From contig CP012157.1 in the NCBI GenBank assembly GCA_001602455.1, positions 2,537,733 to 2,601,732 on the forward strand: DNA of 64,000 nt, given 5' to 3'. This document shows positions 17,561 to 27,270 of the stretch, piece by piece. Numbering within the stretch: position 1 is the first letter of the stretch; each line of letters opens with the position of its first letter. The notes under the pieces are model-generated. The model had not been told where the DNA came from, did not search any database, and saw only the letters and a list, made by a program, of their open reading frames with translations. Origin of the DNA: Betaproteobacteria bacterium UKL13-2. Its GTDB lineage: Bacteria > Pseudomonadota > Gammaproteobacteria > Burkholderiales > Usitatibacteraceae. The position numbers were made by a program, and so were the translations under genes.

Positions 17561-18974
17561 TTCGCCAGATGTCCCGATCGCAGCAAAGTGGCGACAGTTT
17601 GTCGATGACCACGCCGCTTACGCGGAGCCCGCCATTGCGCTAAATCGATCGGGCAAGCTTGTCAAAGTATCGGGAATTGTTCTTGAGTGCGTTGGACTAA
17701 GCCTGCCGCTTGGCTCGACCTGCAAGATTGTTAGTCGCGATACTGATCCCGTTGACGCCGAGGTGGTTGGCTTCGCCGAAGACCGGCTTTTCTTAATGGC
17801 CGTGAGTGACATCAATGGCTTAAGCCCAGGTGCCACGGTGGTCGCGACAGATCCGCCCTCGCATCGCCTGCAACCAGGAAAATATCACCATCCGTGGCGT
17901 CGTCCTGAAGACCGCTCACGGCAGCTACCGATTGGAGACGGGCTGTTAGGCCGCGTTATTGGTGCCGACGGTGTGCCGCTGGATCGCCGCGGCGCACTGG
18001 TTCGCATTGAGCAACGTCCGATCCGCAGCCGACCCATCAACCCAATCGAAAGAGAGCCGATTACCGAAACACTTGATGTCGGTGTGAGAGCAATTAACGG
18101 ATTGCTAACCATCGGCAAGGGACAACGCGTCGGACTCTTTGCAGGCTCAGGCGTAGGGAAAAGCGTATTACTCGGAATGATGGCGAAGTACACCAATGCA
18201 GACGTCATCGTCGTTGCGTTGATCGGTGAACGTGGACGCGAAGTTAAGGACTTCATCGAGGCGATTCTTGGTGAGGCTGGCCTCCGCCGTGCCTGTGTGG
18301 TTGCGGCACCGGCTGACCTTCCACCCTTGCTTCGAATGCAGGGCGCGTCATACGCCACCGCAATCGCCGAGTACTTTCGTGACCAAGGCAAAAGTGTACT
18401 GCTCATCATGGATTCACTAACGCGCTATGCCATGGCCCAGCGTGAGATAGCGCTTGCGATTGGCGAGCCGCCCGCGACCAAGGGCTATCCCCCCTCTGTA
18501 TTTGCAAAACTCCCGGCACTCGTCGAGCGCGCCGGGATGGGCGCAGACGGCAAGGGTTCGATCACTGCTTTCTATACTGTGCTGGCAGAAGGGGATGACC
18601 AGCAAGATCCAGTTGCAGATAGCGCCCGCGCAATCTTGGATGGACATATCGTGCTGTCACGAAAAATTGCTGAAGCCGGAAGATATCCGGCCATTGATAT
18701 CGAGCAATCTATCTCTAGAGTCATGTCGAGCATCACCACAGATCAACACCAACTTGCAGCGCGTTTGATGAAGTCACTAATCAGTAAATTACAACGCAAT
18801 AACGATCTCATTTCCGTTGGTGCTTATGTCGCGGGCACCGATAGGATGCTCGACGAAGCCATCCACCTGCGAGGCAGACTTGAGCAGTTTCTGCAACAGC
18901 AGATGAGCGAAAAAATAAGTTATCCCGATTCAAGAGATCAGTTGCTTTCCATCATTGCCGGTGTATCTCCCTAA
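17541..18974 (+). CDS. fliI: Flagellar export ATPase FliI
   Basis: FliI (477 aa) is the F1-beta-like ATPase of flagellar export. Walker A is at 201-208 (AGSGVGKS); Walker B ([18 protein letters not shown]) and the ATPase signature region [13 protein letters not shown] are intact. It sits between fliH and fliJ in the expected order. No clear Shine-Dalgarno precedes the ATG, which overlaps fliH, so translation is probably coupled. Confidence 0.97.
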   Translation: MSPQLANSPDVPIAAKWRQFVDDHAAYAEPAIALNRSGKLVKVSGIVLECVGLSLPLGSTCKIVSRDTDPVDAEVVGFAEDRLFLMAVSDINGLSPGATVVATDPPSHRLQPGKYHHPWRRPEDRSRQLPIGDGLLGRVIGADGVPLDRRGALVRIEQRPIRSRPINPIEREPITETLDVGVRAINGLLTIGKGQRVGLFAGSGVGKSVLLGMMAKYTNADVIVVALIGERGREVKDFIEAILGEAGLRRACVVAAPADLPPLLRMQGASYATAIAEYFRDQGKSVLLIMDSLTRYAMAQREIALAIGEPPATKGYPPSVFAKLPALVERAGMGADGKGSITAFYTVLAEGDDQQDPVADSARAILDGHIVLSRKIAEAGRYPAIDIEQSISRVMSSITTDQHQLAARLMKSLISKLQRNNDLISVGAYVAGTDRMLDEAIHLRGRLEQFLQQQMSEKISYPDSRDQLLSIIAGVSP

Positions 18975-19037
18975 TTCACCACCTGCTTTCGAATTTTTCT
19001 TATGAACCTGTCAACCTAAAGCGACGTGGAGCAAACA

Positions 19038-19484
19038 ATGTCAGATACGATTTTTTCACTACTCGTTGACCTCGCAGAACGCGAGCGAAACACGACCAGC
19101 AAACGGCTTGCCGATGCCAATGCCGCAGTGACCACAGCCCGTGCACAACTAGACATGCTTGAGCGGTATCTTGAGGACTACCAAAATAGGCACGGGAGCC
19201 GCAAGCCAACGACATTTGGCGCCGAGACGCTCAGAAATTTCAATGCTTTCATCCTGAAACTTGAAGCGGCGATCACTCAACAACGACGTGAGCTTGCCGC
19301 ATGCGAGCAGGGTTGCAATGCCGTAATCAACGCTGAGCGTGCCGCTCAACGCAAGCTGCTTTCGTTTGAGACGATGCGAGATCGCCGATCAGAAGAGACG
19401 CGTCTTTTGCAACAACTCAACAACCGTCGCCTAGAAGACCAGGCCGCCGCCAATAGCGCCATGCGCACAAGATTGCCACGCTAG
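19038..19484 (+). CDS. fliJ: Flagellar export stalk/chaperone-escort protein FliJ
   Basis: FliJ is the coiled-coil stalk of the FliI hexamer. I choose ATG 19038 (148 aa) with GGAG 6 nt upstream; a GTG at 19026 would overlap that site. The product is almost entirely helical and charged, with heptad-like runs (ERERNTTSKRLADANAAVTT; ERAAQRKLLSFETMRDRRSE), length and position typical of FliJ. Identity at sequence level is weak in this family. Confidence 0.9.
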   Translation: MSDTIFSLLVDLAERERNTTSKRLADANAAVTTARAQLDMLERYLEDYQNRHGSRKPTTFGAETLRNFNAFILKLEAAITQQRRELAACEQGCNAVINAERAAQRKLLSFETMRDRRSEETRLLQQLNNRRLEDQAAANSAMRTRLPR

Positions 19485-19514
19485 TTTTGTCGTTGACATC
19501 GCCAAGAAGACACC

Positions 19515-20927
19515 ATGAACACTGCCGCCAATACCATTGCTGCAAAACAGCCCCATCCCATGGGCAGGCCAACCAATGCCCCAAACGACGCAATGACCGC
19601 GCTGGGACTCGACTTCGATTCCGCATTGCAAGCCGCGATTCAAACAGGTGACGAACAGGCGACCCCAAATGAAGAAGAGACGCCGATCGATCAGCCATCA
19701 ATCGCTGGTCGGTATCGCATCAAACAGCGCAAGTCGACAATGGAGGCAATTGCGGTCGATTCGCTCGCCCATGGAATCGCGCACCCCACTCTCCCGCCAG
19801 ACACTAATCTCCCACGTACAGGGTCAGCCTCTTACGCTGCGCCAAGTCAAATCAGCCTCTTGACGAATGCCAGCAGCATCGATCAACGGGGCGCACTTTC
19901 TAGCAGACACGAATCAACATCGAACGCGCTACTCAGTCGTGCAACGGGCGCGCCAGAAACGAGCAACGCCAATCTCGAACTCAGTGTCGCTGATTTGAGC
20001 GGTGGAAAAGAAATTTCGACACCCAACTTGACGTCACCACGAGAGGCGAACAGTCAAACCGCAGTCGTACCGCGCGACGAACGCAACCGGCCTGAGTCGG
20101 AGTCTTCGCGTGGTGCCGGGACCTCTGCATCATCATTGGTCACGAAGCACACAGAAAGTCAAATTCTTCCAAGTCTTGCAGCGCCCCCACCGGCTGACGC
20201 AAACGCGTTGCCACACGCAGAAATGACCACCGCACGGCCGAATGCGGTCGGTAGAGAGTTGTCCCATCGGATTGCATTTAGAGCGGAAAAACCAGTCGGC
20301 ACCAATGACGACACCGACCGCAACGCCCCCCGCGCAAGCGCGCTGTCGTCAGCGGGAGAAATTCTTGGTGTCGTTGGCAGTCTGCGCCTCGAAGGCGATC
20401 ATCCAGACCGGCAGGACGCTGCATTGGAAACGTCCGCCGATCGAATCGTTGCGAGCCCAAACCCTCAAGTGGCGGAGCCAGTCACGAGCCGTCACTTAAC
20501 CACGATTCCAATCTCCACCCCGGTCGCGAGCCCGCAATGGTCAGAGGCATTCGGTTCCGCGGTGGTACAAATGGCCGCCTCTGAAATCGGCGAGGCAACA
20601 CTAACGCTGTCGCCGGATGAGTTGGGTAGTATTTCAGTCAAAATCGGCATTGATGGCTCAATCGTATCGGTCGGTTTCTCAACAGACAACAAAGATGTCC
20701 GCGATGCTGTTGCAGCATCTATGTCTATGCTCGAGGATATGCTCGCAAAGTCGGGGTTGTCGCTCGGCCAATCTAGCGTTGGGCGTGACCATTCAAACGG
20801 CGGCACCCAACCACAGCCAGGCTCTAGACGAACTGTCGCAACGTCCACGACCTCAGCACCTAATGCGGTTGCGCCAACAGCTTCTCGACGCATGGCCGAC
20901 GACGCGCTCGTGGACATATTTGCATAG
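19515..20927 (+). CDS. fliK: Flagellar hook-length control protein FliK
   Basis: FliK (470 aa) measures hook length and triggers the FlhB switch. The first 330 residues are low-complexity (Ser, Thr, Ala, Asn, Glu), as expected for the disordered ruler. The C-terminal hook-length domain (about 345-430) is recognisable from ATLTLSPDELGSISVKIGI and VRDAVAASMSMLEDMLAKSG. It follows fliJ by 30 bp. Confidence 0.93.
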   Translation: MNTAANTIAAKQPHPMGRPTNAPNDAMTALGLDFDSALQAAIQTGDEQATPNEEETPIDQPSIAGRYRIKQRKSTMEAIAVDSLAHGIAHPTLPPDTNLPRTGSASYAAPSQISLLTNASSIDQRGALSSRHESTSNALLSRATGAPETSNANLELSVADLSGGKEISTPNLTSPREANSQTAVVPRDERNRPESESSRGAGTSASSLVTKHTESQILPSLAAPPPADANALPHAEMTTARPNAVGRELSHRIAFRAEKPVGTNDDTDRNAPRASALSSAGEILGVVGSLRLEGDHPDRQDAALETSADRIVASPNPQVAEPVTSRHLTTIPISTPVASPQWSEAFGSAVVQMAASEIGEATLTLSPDELGSISVKIGIDGSIVSVGFSTDNKDVRDAVAASMSMLEDMLAKSGLSLGQSSVGRDHSNGGTQPQPGSRRTVATSTTSAPNAVAPTASRRMADDALVDIFA

Positions 20928-20977
20928 CAATACCTGCATACCCACAAGGCTAATTAGCGCGAAATTACCCAGCTTTT

Positions 20978-21000
20978 CGAGCCAATAAGGATTTGGCTCG
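20978..21000. repeat. Inverted repeat between fliK and fliL
   Basis: CGAGCCAA and TTGGCTCG arms (8 bp, perfect) around TAAGGAT. No T-run follows. It may mark the boundary between the fliF-K and fliL-R units as an attenuating hairpin or operator. Confidence 0.5.
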
Positions 21001-21061
21001 CGCCGCATACTTCTTGCAAATCAATCGCCCAACTTTTGGGGCCATGCAGGAGGAATAAAAC

Positions 21062-21583
21062 ATGTCCGCAGTCGCCGAAGCCGCACCATCGAAGCCGCCT
21101 GGCAAGAAAAAACTCATCATCATTGTCGCTGCCGTAATCGCCCTTTTGGGCGGCGCTGCTGGTGCATATTTTGCGATGAAAGGCAAGCCTGCGGAGGCGG
21201 CGAAAGAGGCGGGAAAGGATGGCGATAAGAAAGACGCCTCCGGTGAGCACAAGCGCGACCCAAAGGTGAAACCGACTTTCGTTCCGTTTGAGTCTTTCAC
21301 CGTGAACTTGAACGACAAAGAGAATGAGCGCTACGCCCAGATTGTGTTCTCAGTTGAGACGATTGACTCCGCGACTGGCGAGTTGGTCAAAGCGCAAATG
21401 CCCGCAATACGCGGGCGTGTGCTGATGACTCTTTCCAGCAAAACCGCAGCCGAATTGCTGGGCCGCGAGGGGAAGGAAAAGCTGGCCAAGGAAATTCTAG
21501 AGGATGCACGTAAGACCATGGGGCTTTCAGAGAGCGACAAGTCACTGATCGAAGTTCATTTTTCTCAGTTTGTAATGCAGTAA
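21062..21583 (+). CDS. fliL: Flagellar basal-body protein FliL
   Basis: FliL (173 aa) is a single-pass inner-membrane protein that surrounds stator units. A short Lys-rich cytoplasmic start, a membrane helix (about 17-40, LIIIVAAVIALLGGAAGAYF), a Lys/Glu/Ala linker and a periplasmic domain (FVPFESFTVNL through SLIEVHFSQFVMQ) match the family. AGGAGG lies a few bases before the ATG. Confidence 0.96.
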   Translation: MSAVAEAAPSKPPGKKKLIIIVAAVIALLGGAAGAYFAMKGKPAEAAKEAGKDGDKKDASGEHKRDPKVKPTFVPFESFTVNLNDKENERYAQIVFSVETIDSATGELVKAQMPAIRGRVLMTLSSKTAAELLGREGKEKLAKEILEDARKTMGLSESDKSLIEVHFSQFVMQ

Positions 21584-21624
21584 CCATCGATTCCGACCGA
21601 TCCTTAAGCACAAAGCGCAAATTC

Positions 21625-22632
21625 ATGTCGTCCCAACAACAGTTTCTTTCGCAAGACGAAGTCGACGCACTGCTCGACGGAATGAATGGTGCCCCTAAAG
21701 AGGATGTCGCCGACGCATCACCTGCTGGTATTCGCGAATATGACATCGCCAATCAGGAACGGATCGTCCGTGGTCGTATGCCGACTCTCGAGATCATCAA
21801 CGAACGCTTTGCACGAAACTTGCGGATTGGGCTCTTCAACTTTATGCGGCGGACTCCAGAACTGTCCATTGGGCAAGTGCGCGCACTGAAATACAGTGCA
21901 TTTCTGCGCGATATCGTCGTTCCAACAAACATAAACATCGTCAGCGTGCGTCCACTACGCGGCTCCGGCTTAGTCATTTTTGACCCGACGCTGGTGTTCA
22001 CAGTCATCGACAGCATGTTCGGCGGCAATGGTCGATTCCAAACGCGAATCGAAGGCCGTGAATTCACCGCGACTGAGCAACGCATCATTCAACGCATGCT
22101 CGAGGTTGTGACCACTGAATATGCCAAAGCATGGCAAGGCGTTTACCCATTGCAGTTTGAATACCAGCGTTCTGAACTGCACACGCAATTCGCTAACATT
22201 GCGACCCCAAGCGAGATTATGGTGACCACGAAATTTAGTTTGGAAATCGGCGATGCAGGAGGCGCAGTTTTCATCTGCATTCCCTACTCGACGCTAGAGC
22301 CTATCCGTGACCTGCTGTATTCATCACTGCAAGGAGACGCAACCTCAATCGACACACGATGGCTAGCACTGCTCACCAAACAGGTCCAAATGGCAGAAAT
22401 TGACCTTGTCGCGGAACTCGGCGCGACAAAGGTGACCGTTGGCGACCTGATGCAGATGACCCGTGGCGACTTTATCGAGCTCCCGCTGAAGGAAACCATC
22501 GCCGCAAAAGTTGATGGCGTGCCACTTTTTGATTGCAAGTACGGAACACTCAACAATCGCTACGCCATCAAGATCGACACCATCCTCACCATCCCACAGG
22601 ATCAGTCAGCGCCTAGCGCGACGCCCATCTAA
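21625..22632 (+). CDS. fliM: Flagellar motor switch protein FliM
   Basis: FliM (335 aa) is the C-ring protein that binds CheY-P. The N-terminal CheY-binding peptide (LSQDEVDALLDG, about 8-19) is intact, followed by the CheC-like middle domain (about 45-235) and a C-terminal SpoA domain (about 250-320). Order fliL-fliM-fliN is canonical. Confidence 0.97.
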   Translation: MSSQQQFLSQDEVDALLDGMNGAPKEDVADASPAGIREYDIANQERIVRGRMPTLEIINERFARNLRIGLFNFMRRTPELSIGQVRALKYSAFLRDIVVPTNINIVSVRPLRGSGLVIFDPTLVFTVIDSMFGGNGRFQTRIEGREFTATEQRIIQRMLEVVTTEYAKAWQGVYPLQFEYQRSELHTQFANIATPSEIMVTTKFSLEIGDAGGAVFICIPYSTLEPIRDLLYSSLQGDATSIDTRWLALLTKQVQMAEIDLVAELGATKVTVGDLMQMTRGDFIELPLKETIAAKVDGVPLFDCKYGTLNNRYAIKIDTILTIPQDQSAPSATPI

Positions 22633-22645
22633 GCGTGGAGCAACT

Positions 22646-23080
22646 ATGTCTAACGAAGTGAATAATCCAAACGTAACCGACGGCGATTGGGCCGCTGCAC
22701 TCGCCGAGAGCCAGCCTGCTGTGGCTGAGCCTGTGGAGGCGAGTAGCGAAGCCGCAACCGGTGAGCCACACGTGTTTCAGCGCCTTGCAAAAACAGGTAT
22801 CACGGCGAATGAACAGACCAGTGATATTGATCTGATTTTGGATATTCCGGTCAGCCTAACAGTTGAGCTCGGACGCACACGAATTCCGATCAAACATATT
22901 CTTCAGTTAGCACAGGGGTCCGTCATCGAATTGGATGCACTTGCGGGTGAGCCGATGGATGTGTTGGTAAACGGTTGCCTCATCGCGCAGGGTGAAGTGG
23001 TCGTGGTGAACGAAAAGTTTGGCATCCGCTTAACGGACATCGTCACACCTTCTGAGCGTGTGCGTCGCCTGAACCGATAG
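22646..23080 (+). CDS. fliN: Flagellar motor switch protein FliN
   Basis: FliN (144 aa) completes the C-ring with FliM. ATG 22646 is chosen because GGAG lies 5 nt upstream and the start is 13 bp after the fliM stop; the frame extends further upstream inside fliM without a site. The first 65 residues are acidic and variable; the SpoA domain follows (LDIPVSLTVELGRTRIPIKH through FGIRLTDIV). Confidence 0.95.
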   Translation: MSNEVNNPNVTDGDWAAALAESQPAVAEPVEASSEAATGEPHVFQRLAKTGITANEQTSDIDLILDIPVSLTVELGRTRIPIKHILQLAQGSVIELDALAGEPMDVLVNGCLIAQGEVVVVNEKFGIRLTDIVTPSERVRRLNR

Positions 23081-23108
23081 CTTTCTTAATTTCGCCATCT
23101 CCTCACCG

Positions 23109-23570
23109 ATGAATCGCCTCCTCGCTCTCCTCTACTCCACAATTTCAGTCAGCGCTATCGCCGCTGACGCGGTGCCGACTAGGGCGAGTGCCGCTGATCT
23201 GCCGGGGTACGGCAGCTCCATGCTACCGACGCTCGGCGCACTGGCGCTCGTGATCACCGCAATCCTCATCACCGGGTTCTTGATGCGCCGGTTCACGCCT
23301 AGCCTTCGGGGTGGCGGATCACTCATCAAACCGGTCTCACATCTTCAGATTGGCCCCAAAGAGAAAATTGCTGTTATTCAGTTCCAAGACGAGCTTTTGG
23401 TGCTTGGCGTAACGGCGAGCAACATTACGTTACTCACAAAAAGCCAGGCTGCCCCCGGGGCATCTGCGGCGCCCCCTGCTTTCAGCCAAAATGCACTCGT
23501 CGCAAAATGGGCATCTAAGCTCCGACCCGGCGGCCAAGGGGAATCAGCGACCACAGGGGAATCACGGTGA
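23109..23570 (+). CDS. fliO: Flagellar export assembly protein FliO
   Basis: FliO (153 aa) is a small membrane protein that helps assemble the FliP ring. A signal-like N-terminus (about 1-20), one membrane helix ([18 protein letters not shown], about 42-59) and a cytoplasmic domain with the family pattern [20 protein letters not shown] are visible. Its stop overlaps the fliP GTG start (GTGA). Confidence 0.92.
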   Translation: MNRLLALLYSTISVSAIAADAVPTRASAADLPGYGSSMLPTLGALALVITAILITGFLMRRFTPSLRGGGSLIKPVSHLQIGPKEKIAVIQFQDELLVLGVTASNITLLTKSQAAPGASAAPPAFSQNALVAKWASKLRPGGQGESATTGESR

Positions 23571-24328
23571 AGTCGCACCTCTTGAGTCGAGCTTCACAGC
23601 TCATCCTCATCATTTGCATGCTTATGCTGCCCAGCGCATTTGCCGCAGATGGTTCGCTATTGTCAGTGACTAGTCAGCCTGGTGCTGCAGGCCGACAAAC
23701 ATGGTCGGTGCCGATCCAAACGCTGCTCTTCTTCACGGCCTTAGGCTTTTTGCCCGCAGTCTTGTTAATGATGACTGGATTCACACGAGTCATCATCGTT
23801 CTATCACTCTTGCGGCAGGCCCTGGGGACACAATCGACCCCGCCCAACCAAGTATTGATCGGCTTATCCTTGTTTTTGACATTCTTTGTGATGTCGCCGA
23901 TTTTTGACAAAATGTACAACGATGCATATCTACCGTTCTCTGAGGGAAAAATGCCAGCAGAACGCGCACTGGATATCGCCCAGCAGCCGCTCAAGAGTTT
24001 CATGCTGAAGCAAACACGCGAAGCTGACCTCGCGCTTTTTGTAAAGCTCGCCAAAGCCGATAGCGTCACATCGCCTGAGACCGTACCGTTGCGGGTTTTA
24101 GTACCTGCATTCGTCACTTCAGAACTCAAGACAGCCTTCCAAATCGGGTTTCTGATCTTTATTCCATTTCTGATCATCGACATGGTTGTCGCCAGCGTAC
24201 TGACATCCATGGGCATGATGATGCTTTCACCTATGCTCATTTCACTTCCATTCAAACTCATGCTCTTCGTCCTTGCCGACGGATGGAATCTTCTGATTGG
24301 CTCGCTGGCAGCGAGTTTTGTGACCTAA
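23567..24328 (+). CDS. fliP: Flagellar export gate protein FliP
   Basis: FliP (253 aa) forms the pentameric core of the export gate. A cleavable signal peptide (about 1-25) precedes hydrophobic segments and the family signatures [36 protein letters not shown] and [20 protein letters not shown]. It starts with GTG 23567, preceded by AGGGGA and overlapping the fliO stop. Confidence 0.97.
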   Translation: MKSHLLSRASQLILIICMLMLPSAFAADGSLLSVTSQPGAAGRQTWSVPIQTLLFFTALGFLPAVLLMMTGFTRVIIVLSLLRQALGTQSTPPNQVLIGLSLFLTFFVMSPIFDKMYNDAYLPFSEGKMPAERALDIAQQPLKSFMLKQTREADLALFVKLAKADSVTSPETVPLRVLVPAFVTSELKTAFQIGFLIFIPFLIIDMVVASVLTSMGMMMLSPMLISLPFKLMLFVLADGWNLLIGSLAASFVT

Positions 24329-24338
24329 GGAAACGACT

Positions 24339-24608
24339 GTGAACCCGCAACAAGTAATTGGCATTGGAACAAATGCCCTTGAGACGATGCTGGTGCTCGC
24401 AGCCCCACTATTAATCGTGGTGCTCGTCATCGGCTTTGCAATTAGCGTCCTGCAGGCAGCAACACAAATCAACGAGCAGACGCTATCGTTTGTCCCCAAG
24501 CTGATTGCTGTCGCCATCACGATCGTGATTGCTGGACCATGGATGATCTCCCGGATGGTCACATACATTCAGCAGCTATTCGCTCAAATTCCATTTGTCA
24601 TCGGCTAA
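24339..24608 (+). CDS. fliQ: Flagellar export gate protein FliQ
   Basis: FliQ (89 aa, exact family length) has two membrane helices, with the motif VLVIGFAISVLQAATQINEQ. It begins with GTG 24339, with AAGG upstream, and lies between fliP and fliR as usual. Confidence 0.96.
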   Translation: MNPQQVIGIGTNALETMLVLAAPLLIVVLVIGFAISVLQAATQINEQTLSFVPKLIAVAITIVIAGPWMISRMVTYIQQLFAQIPFVIG

Positions 24609-24620
24609 GCAGGAGAGCGA

Positions 24621-25385
24621 TTGATTTCGTTTAGCCACGCGGCGTTGCAAAGCTACATTGCGGATTTCTTTCTGCCTTTTGCGCGAATCATGGCGCTCAT
24701 TGCCGTCGCGCCCGTTCTCGGAAATCGGGCTATCCCGGCTCGCGTCAAAATCGCACTAGGCGTACTCGTGACGGTGTCTGTCGCGCCAATCCTCGACATG
24801 GCGCGCACAATACCGCTCGATTCCTTCATGGGCTTCCTTGCAATCGGTCGCGAAATACTCATCGGGGTCGCCATGGGGCTTTCTGTCCGGCTTATTTTTG
24901 CTGCGATTGAAATGGGCGGGGAAATCGCCGGATTACAGATGGGATTATCTTTTGCGGGCTACATTGACCCGAGCACAGGCAGTACCAGCAATGCGGTGAG
25001 CAGCTTTTTCGGAATCATGGCGGTACTGCTATTTCTTTCACTAAACGGCCATCTACTGCTACTCTCGGGGGTTATTGAAAGCTTTCAGCGCCTGCCAATT
25101 GGCGGCGGAGACGCCACCTTAATATCTAAAGCACTGGTGGCGGCCGGCTCCCAGATTTTTTCCGCAGCGCTGTCGATTTCCCTGCCGATCATTGTTGTTC
25201 TTCTGATTCTCAATCTCGGCTTAGGCATCATGTCACGGATAGCGCCGCAACTGAACGTGTTCACCGTCGGTTTTCCGATTTCGCTTTCCATCGGTCTTGC
25301 GGCACTCGCAGTGCTGTTGCCCTACCTTGAGCGCCCAATGCGTATTCTGCTCGAGCACAGCACAGCCGTACTCGGCAGATTCTAA
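24621..25385 (+). CDS. fliR: Flagellar export gate protein FliR
   Basis: FliR (254 aa) completes the FliPQR gate. Several membrane helices and family patterns are visible (FARIMALIAVAPVLGNRAIP; MGGEIAGLQMGLSFAGYIDP). It starts with TTG 24621, preceded by AGGAG; no better in-frame start exists. It is the last gene of the plus-strand flagellar run and converges on cheB. Confidence 0.96.
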   Translation: MISFSHAALQSYIADFFLPFARIMALIAVAPVLGNRAIPARVKIALGVLVTVSVAPILDMARTIPLDSFMGFLAIGREILIGVAMGLSVRLIFAAIEMGGEIAGLQMGLSFAGYIDPSTGSTSNAVSSFFGIMAVLLFLSLNGHLLLLSGVIESFQRLPIGGGDATLISKALVAAGSQIFSAALSISLPIIVVLLILNLGLGIMSRIAPQLNVFTVGFPISLSIGLAALAVLLPYLERPMRILLEHSTAVLGRF

Positions 25386-25435
25386 GCCTCGACTCGATTA
25401 GCGCCTTCTCACTTCAATGTTTCACGGCTCGCCCG

Positions 25436-25467
25436 CTCACCTACTCATCTGCTCATCTGCTCATCTA
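25436..25467. repeat. 8-bp tandem repeat between fliR and cheB
   Basis: Four octamers: CTCACCTA, CTCATCTG, CTCATCTG, CTCATCTA. It lies in the convergent gap between fliR and cheB. No terminator hairpin is evident. Confidence 0.6.
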
Positions 25468-25497
25468 CTTTTGATCGTGCGCCATGAAATGTTGAGG

Positions 25498-26616
25498 CTA
25501 AACCCGGACGTGTCCACCCGACTCTGCACATTTCGCGACAAGCCGATCTGCGATAGCACCAAGGTTGATCGTTTCGTCGACCGCGCCGATCGCGATTGCT
25601 TCTCGCGGCATACCAAAGACGACGCAACTCGACTCGTCTTGCGCAATCGTAAATGCACCTTTGTTCTTTAACTCGAGCATGGCCATCGCGCCGTCCTTAC
25701 CCATGCCCGTGAGCATCACACCTATCGCGTTCGCACCAGCGCTTGCCGCGACCGACGAGAACAGTACATCCACCGACGGTCGATGGCGATTGACTGGCTC
25801 ATCGTCAGATAGCTCAACAACGTAGTTCGCACCAGAACGTCCCAGCGTCAAATGTCTGCCACCAGGCGCAATATAAGCATGGCCCGGTAGAATCCGCTCA
25901 CCATCCTCAGCCTCTTTGACGCTAATTTTGCAAAGCGAGTCGAGCCTGACGGCAAAATTCTTCGTGAACCCCGGCGGCATGTGCTGCGTAATCACAACGG
26001 CAGGACTGTCAGCCGGTAATTTGCACAGCACTTCTTTGATTGCCTCGGTTCCTCCTGTGGACGCACCAATCGCGATTATTTTCTCAGTTCCCGATGAACG
26101 GAGGGTTGCCCTGACTGCAGCCGGACGGCCGGTGCTAGCCGGCACCACTTTATGAGTACCGATGTTCGCACCCTGCGTTGCCTCTGGTCGAGAATACTCA
26201 CGTTTACGCACTTGCTTGGACGCCGCTGCGGCACGAATTTTTTCGCGAATCTCGGTCGCGCAGTCGCTCATGCCCTGGGTAATCCCCAGCTTGGGCTTTG
26301 CCACAAAATCGATCGCGCCCAGCTCTAGCGCACGGAAAGTCGCGTCCGCGCCGCGTTCGGTCAGCGTCGACACCATCACAACAGGCATCGGCCGCAAGCG
26401 CATCAAACGCTCGAGAAAATCGAGCCCATCCATCTTAGGCATCTCGATATCGAGCGTAATGACATCCGGATCCAGTGTACGAATCATCTCGCGTGCAACG
26501 ATTGGATCCGACGCGACGCCGACTGCTTCCATATCATCGGATTTATCAATGATTTCTTTCATCAGATTACGAATCAACGCAGAATCATCAACTACCACGA
26601 CACGAATCTTAGACAT
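25498..26616 (-). CDS. cheB: Chemotaxis methylesterase/deamidase CheB
   Basis: CheB (372 aa) removes methyl groups from receptors when phosphorylated by CheA. N-terminal receiver with phospho-acceptor Asp56 ([10 protein letters not shown]) and a C-terminal methylesterase domain (about 175-365) with Ser186 in [10 protein letters not shown], His212 in QHMPPGFT and the catalytic Asp in LTGMGKDGA. Last gene of the chemotaxis operon, 18 bp after cheD. Confidence 0.97.
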   Translation of the reverse strand: MSKIRVVVVDDSALIRNLMKEIIDKSDDMEAVGVASDPIVAREMIRTLDPDVITLDIEMPKMDGLDFLERLMRLRPMPVVMVSTLTERGADATFRALELGAIDFVAKPKLGITQGMSDCATEIREKIRAAAASKQVRKREYSRPEATQGANIGTHKVVPASTGRPAAVRATLRSSGTEKIIAIGASTGGTEAIKEVLCKLPADSPAVVITQHMPPGFTKNFAVRLDSLCKISVKEAEDGERILPGHAYIAPGGRHLTLGRSGANYVVELSDDEPVNRHRPSVDVLFSSVAASAGANAIGVMLTGMGKDGAMAMLELKNKGAFTIAQDESSCVVFGMPREAIAIGAVDETINLGAIADRLVAKCAESGGHVRV

Positions 26617-26634
26617 TTCGACCTCTCGAAGACA

Positions 26635-27267
26635 TCAAAACAATTCAATATCACCAGCAACTGGTTTCTCAACCAGCCGGCTCTGATACTGCTTTTCTTG
26701 CATCACTAGCGACTCATCTACAGCGAGTTTCTTGACAAACGCTCGCCCCGATTTCGGCAAAAAACAGACCTTCCGAGGATGCACATCCAGCAAGTCTTCT
26801 GAAAGCAACCTAATTCCCTCAGTGTTGAGAAATTCCTTGGTAAATTCCGCGTTGCGCTGCCCGACATTGAGGCTCGTGAAGTTTTTCATCACGTGCCCGC
26901 CGCCGAAAATCTTTGCTTCTAGCCGACTGCGCTGTGCTCCCCGCTTGACGAGCTCATTGATCAGCATTTCCATTGCATTGACACCGTATCGGCCAGCCGT
27001 ACCAGCAATCCCGCTTTCGCCGCCATCGGGCAATAAAAAGTGGTTCATGCCACCGACTTGCACGGCTGCATCCCTCAAGCAGACGGCGACGCATGACCCA
27101 AGGATGGTCACAATGGGGGTGTCTTTTGAGTCGGCATAAAATTCACCCGGCAGTACCTTAACGGCCTGCGTATCAAACCCTCGCTCGGTGTAACGGAACG
27201 AAGCGAAGCCAAAAGGCGCAGATGGGTCTTTTTTGAATGGAGCATCTACAACTGGAAGTGATGTCAT
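26635..27267 (-). CDS. cheD: Chemoreceptor glutamine deamidase CheD
   Basis: CheD (210 aa) deamidates receptor glutamines. The catalytic cysteine region TILGSCVAVCLRD and the histidine segment GGMNHFLLPDGG are intact, as is AKIFGGGHVMKN. The C-terminus ends in AGDIELF, the same tail as the small CheZ-like protein at 32150, suggesting a shared docking peptide. It starts 4 bp after the cheR stop, with no clear ribosome site, so it is probably coupled. Confidence 0.95.
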   Translation of the reverse strand: MTSLPVVDAPFKKDPSAPFGFASFRYTERGFDTQAVKVLPGEFYADSKDTPIVTILGSCVAVCLRDAAVQVGGMNHFLLPDGGESGIAGTAGRYGVNAMEMLINELVKRGAQRSRLEAKIFGGGHVMKNFTSLNVGQRNAEFTKEFLNTEGIRLLSEDLLDVHPRKVCFLPKSGRAFVKKLAVDESLVMQEKQYQSRLVEKPVAGDIELF

Positions 27268-27270
27268 GAA

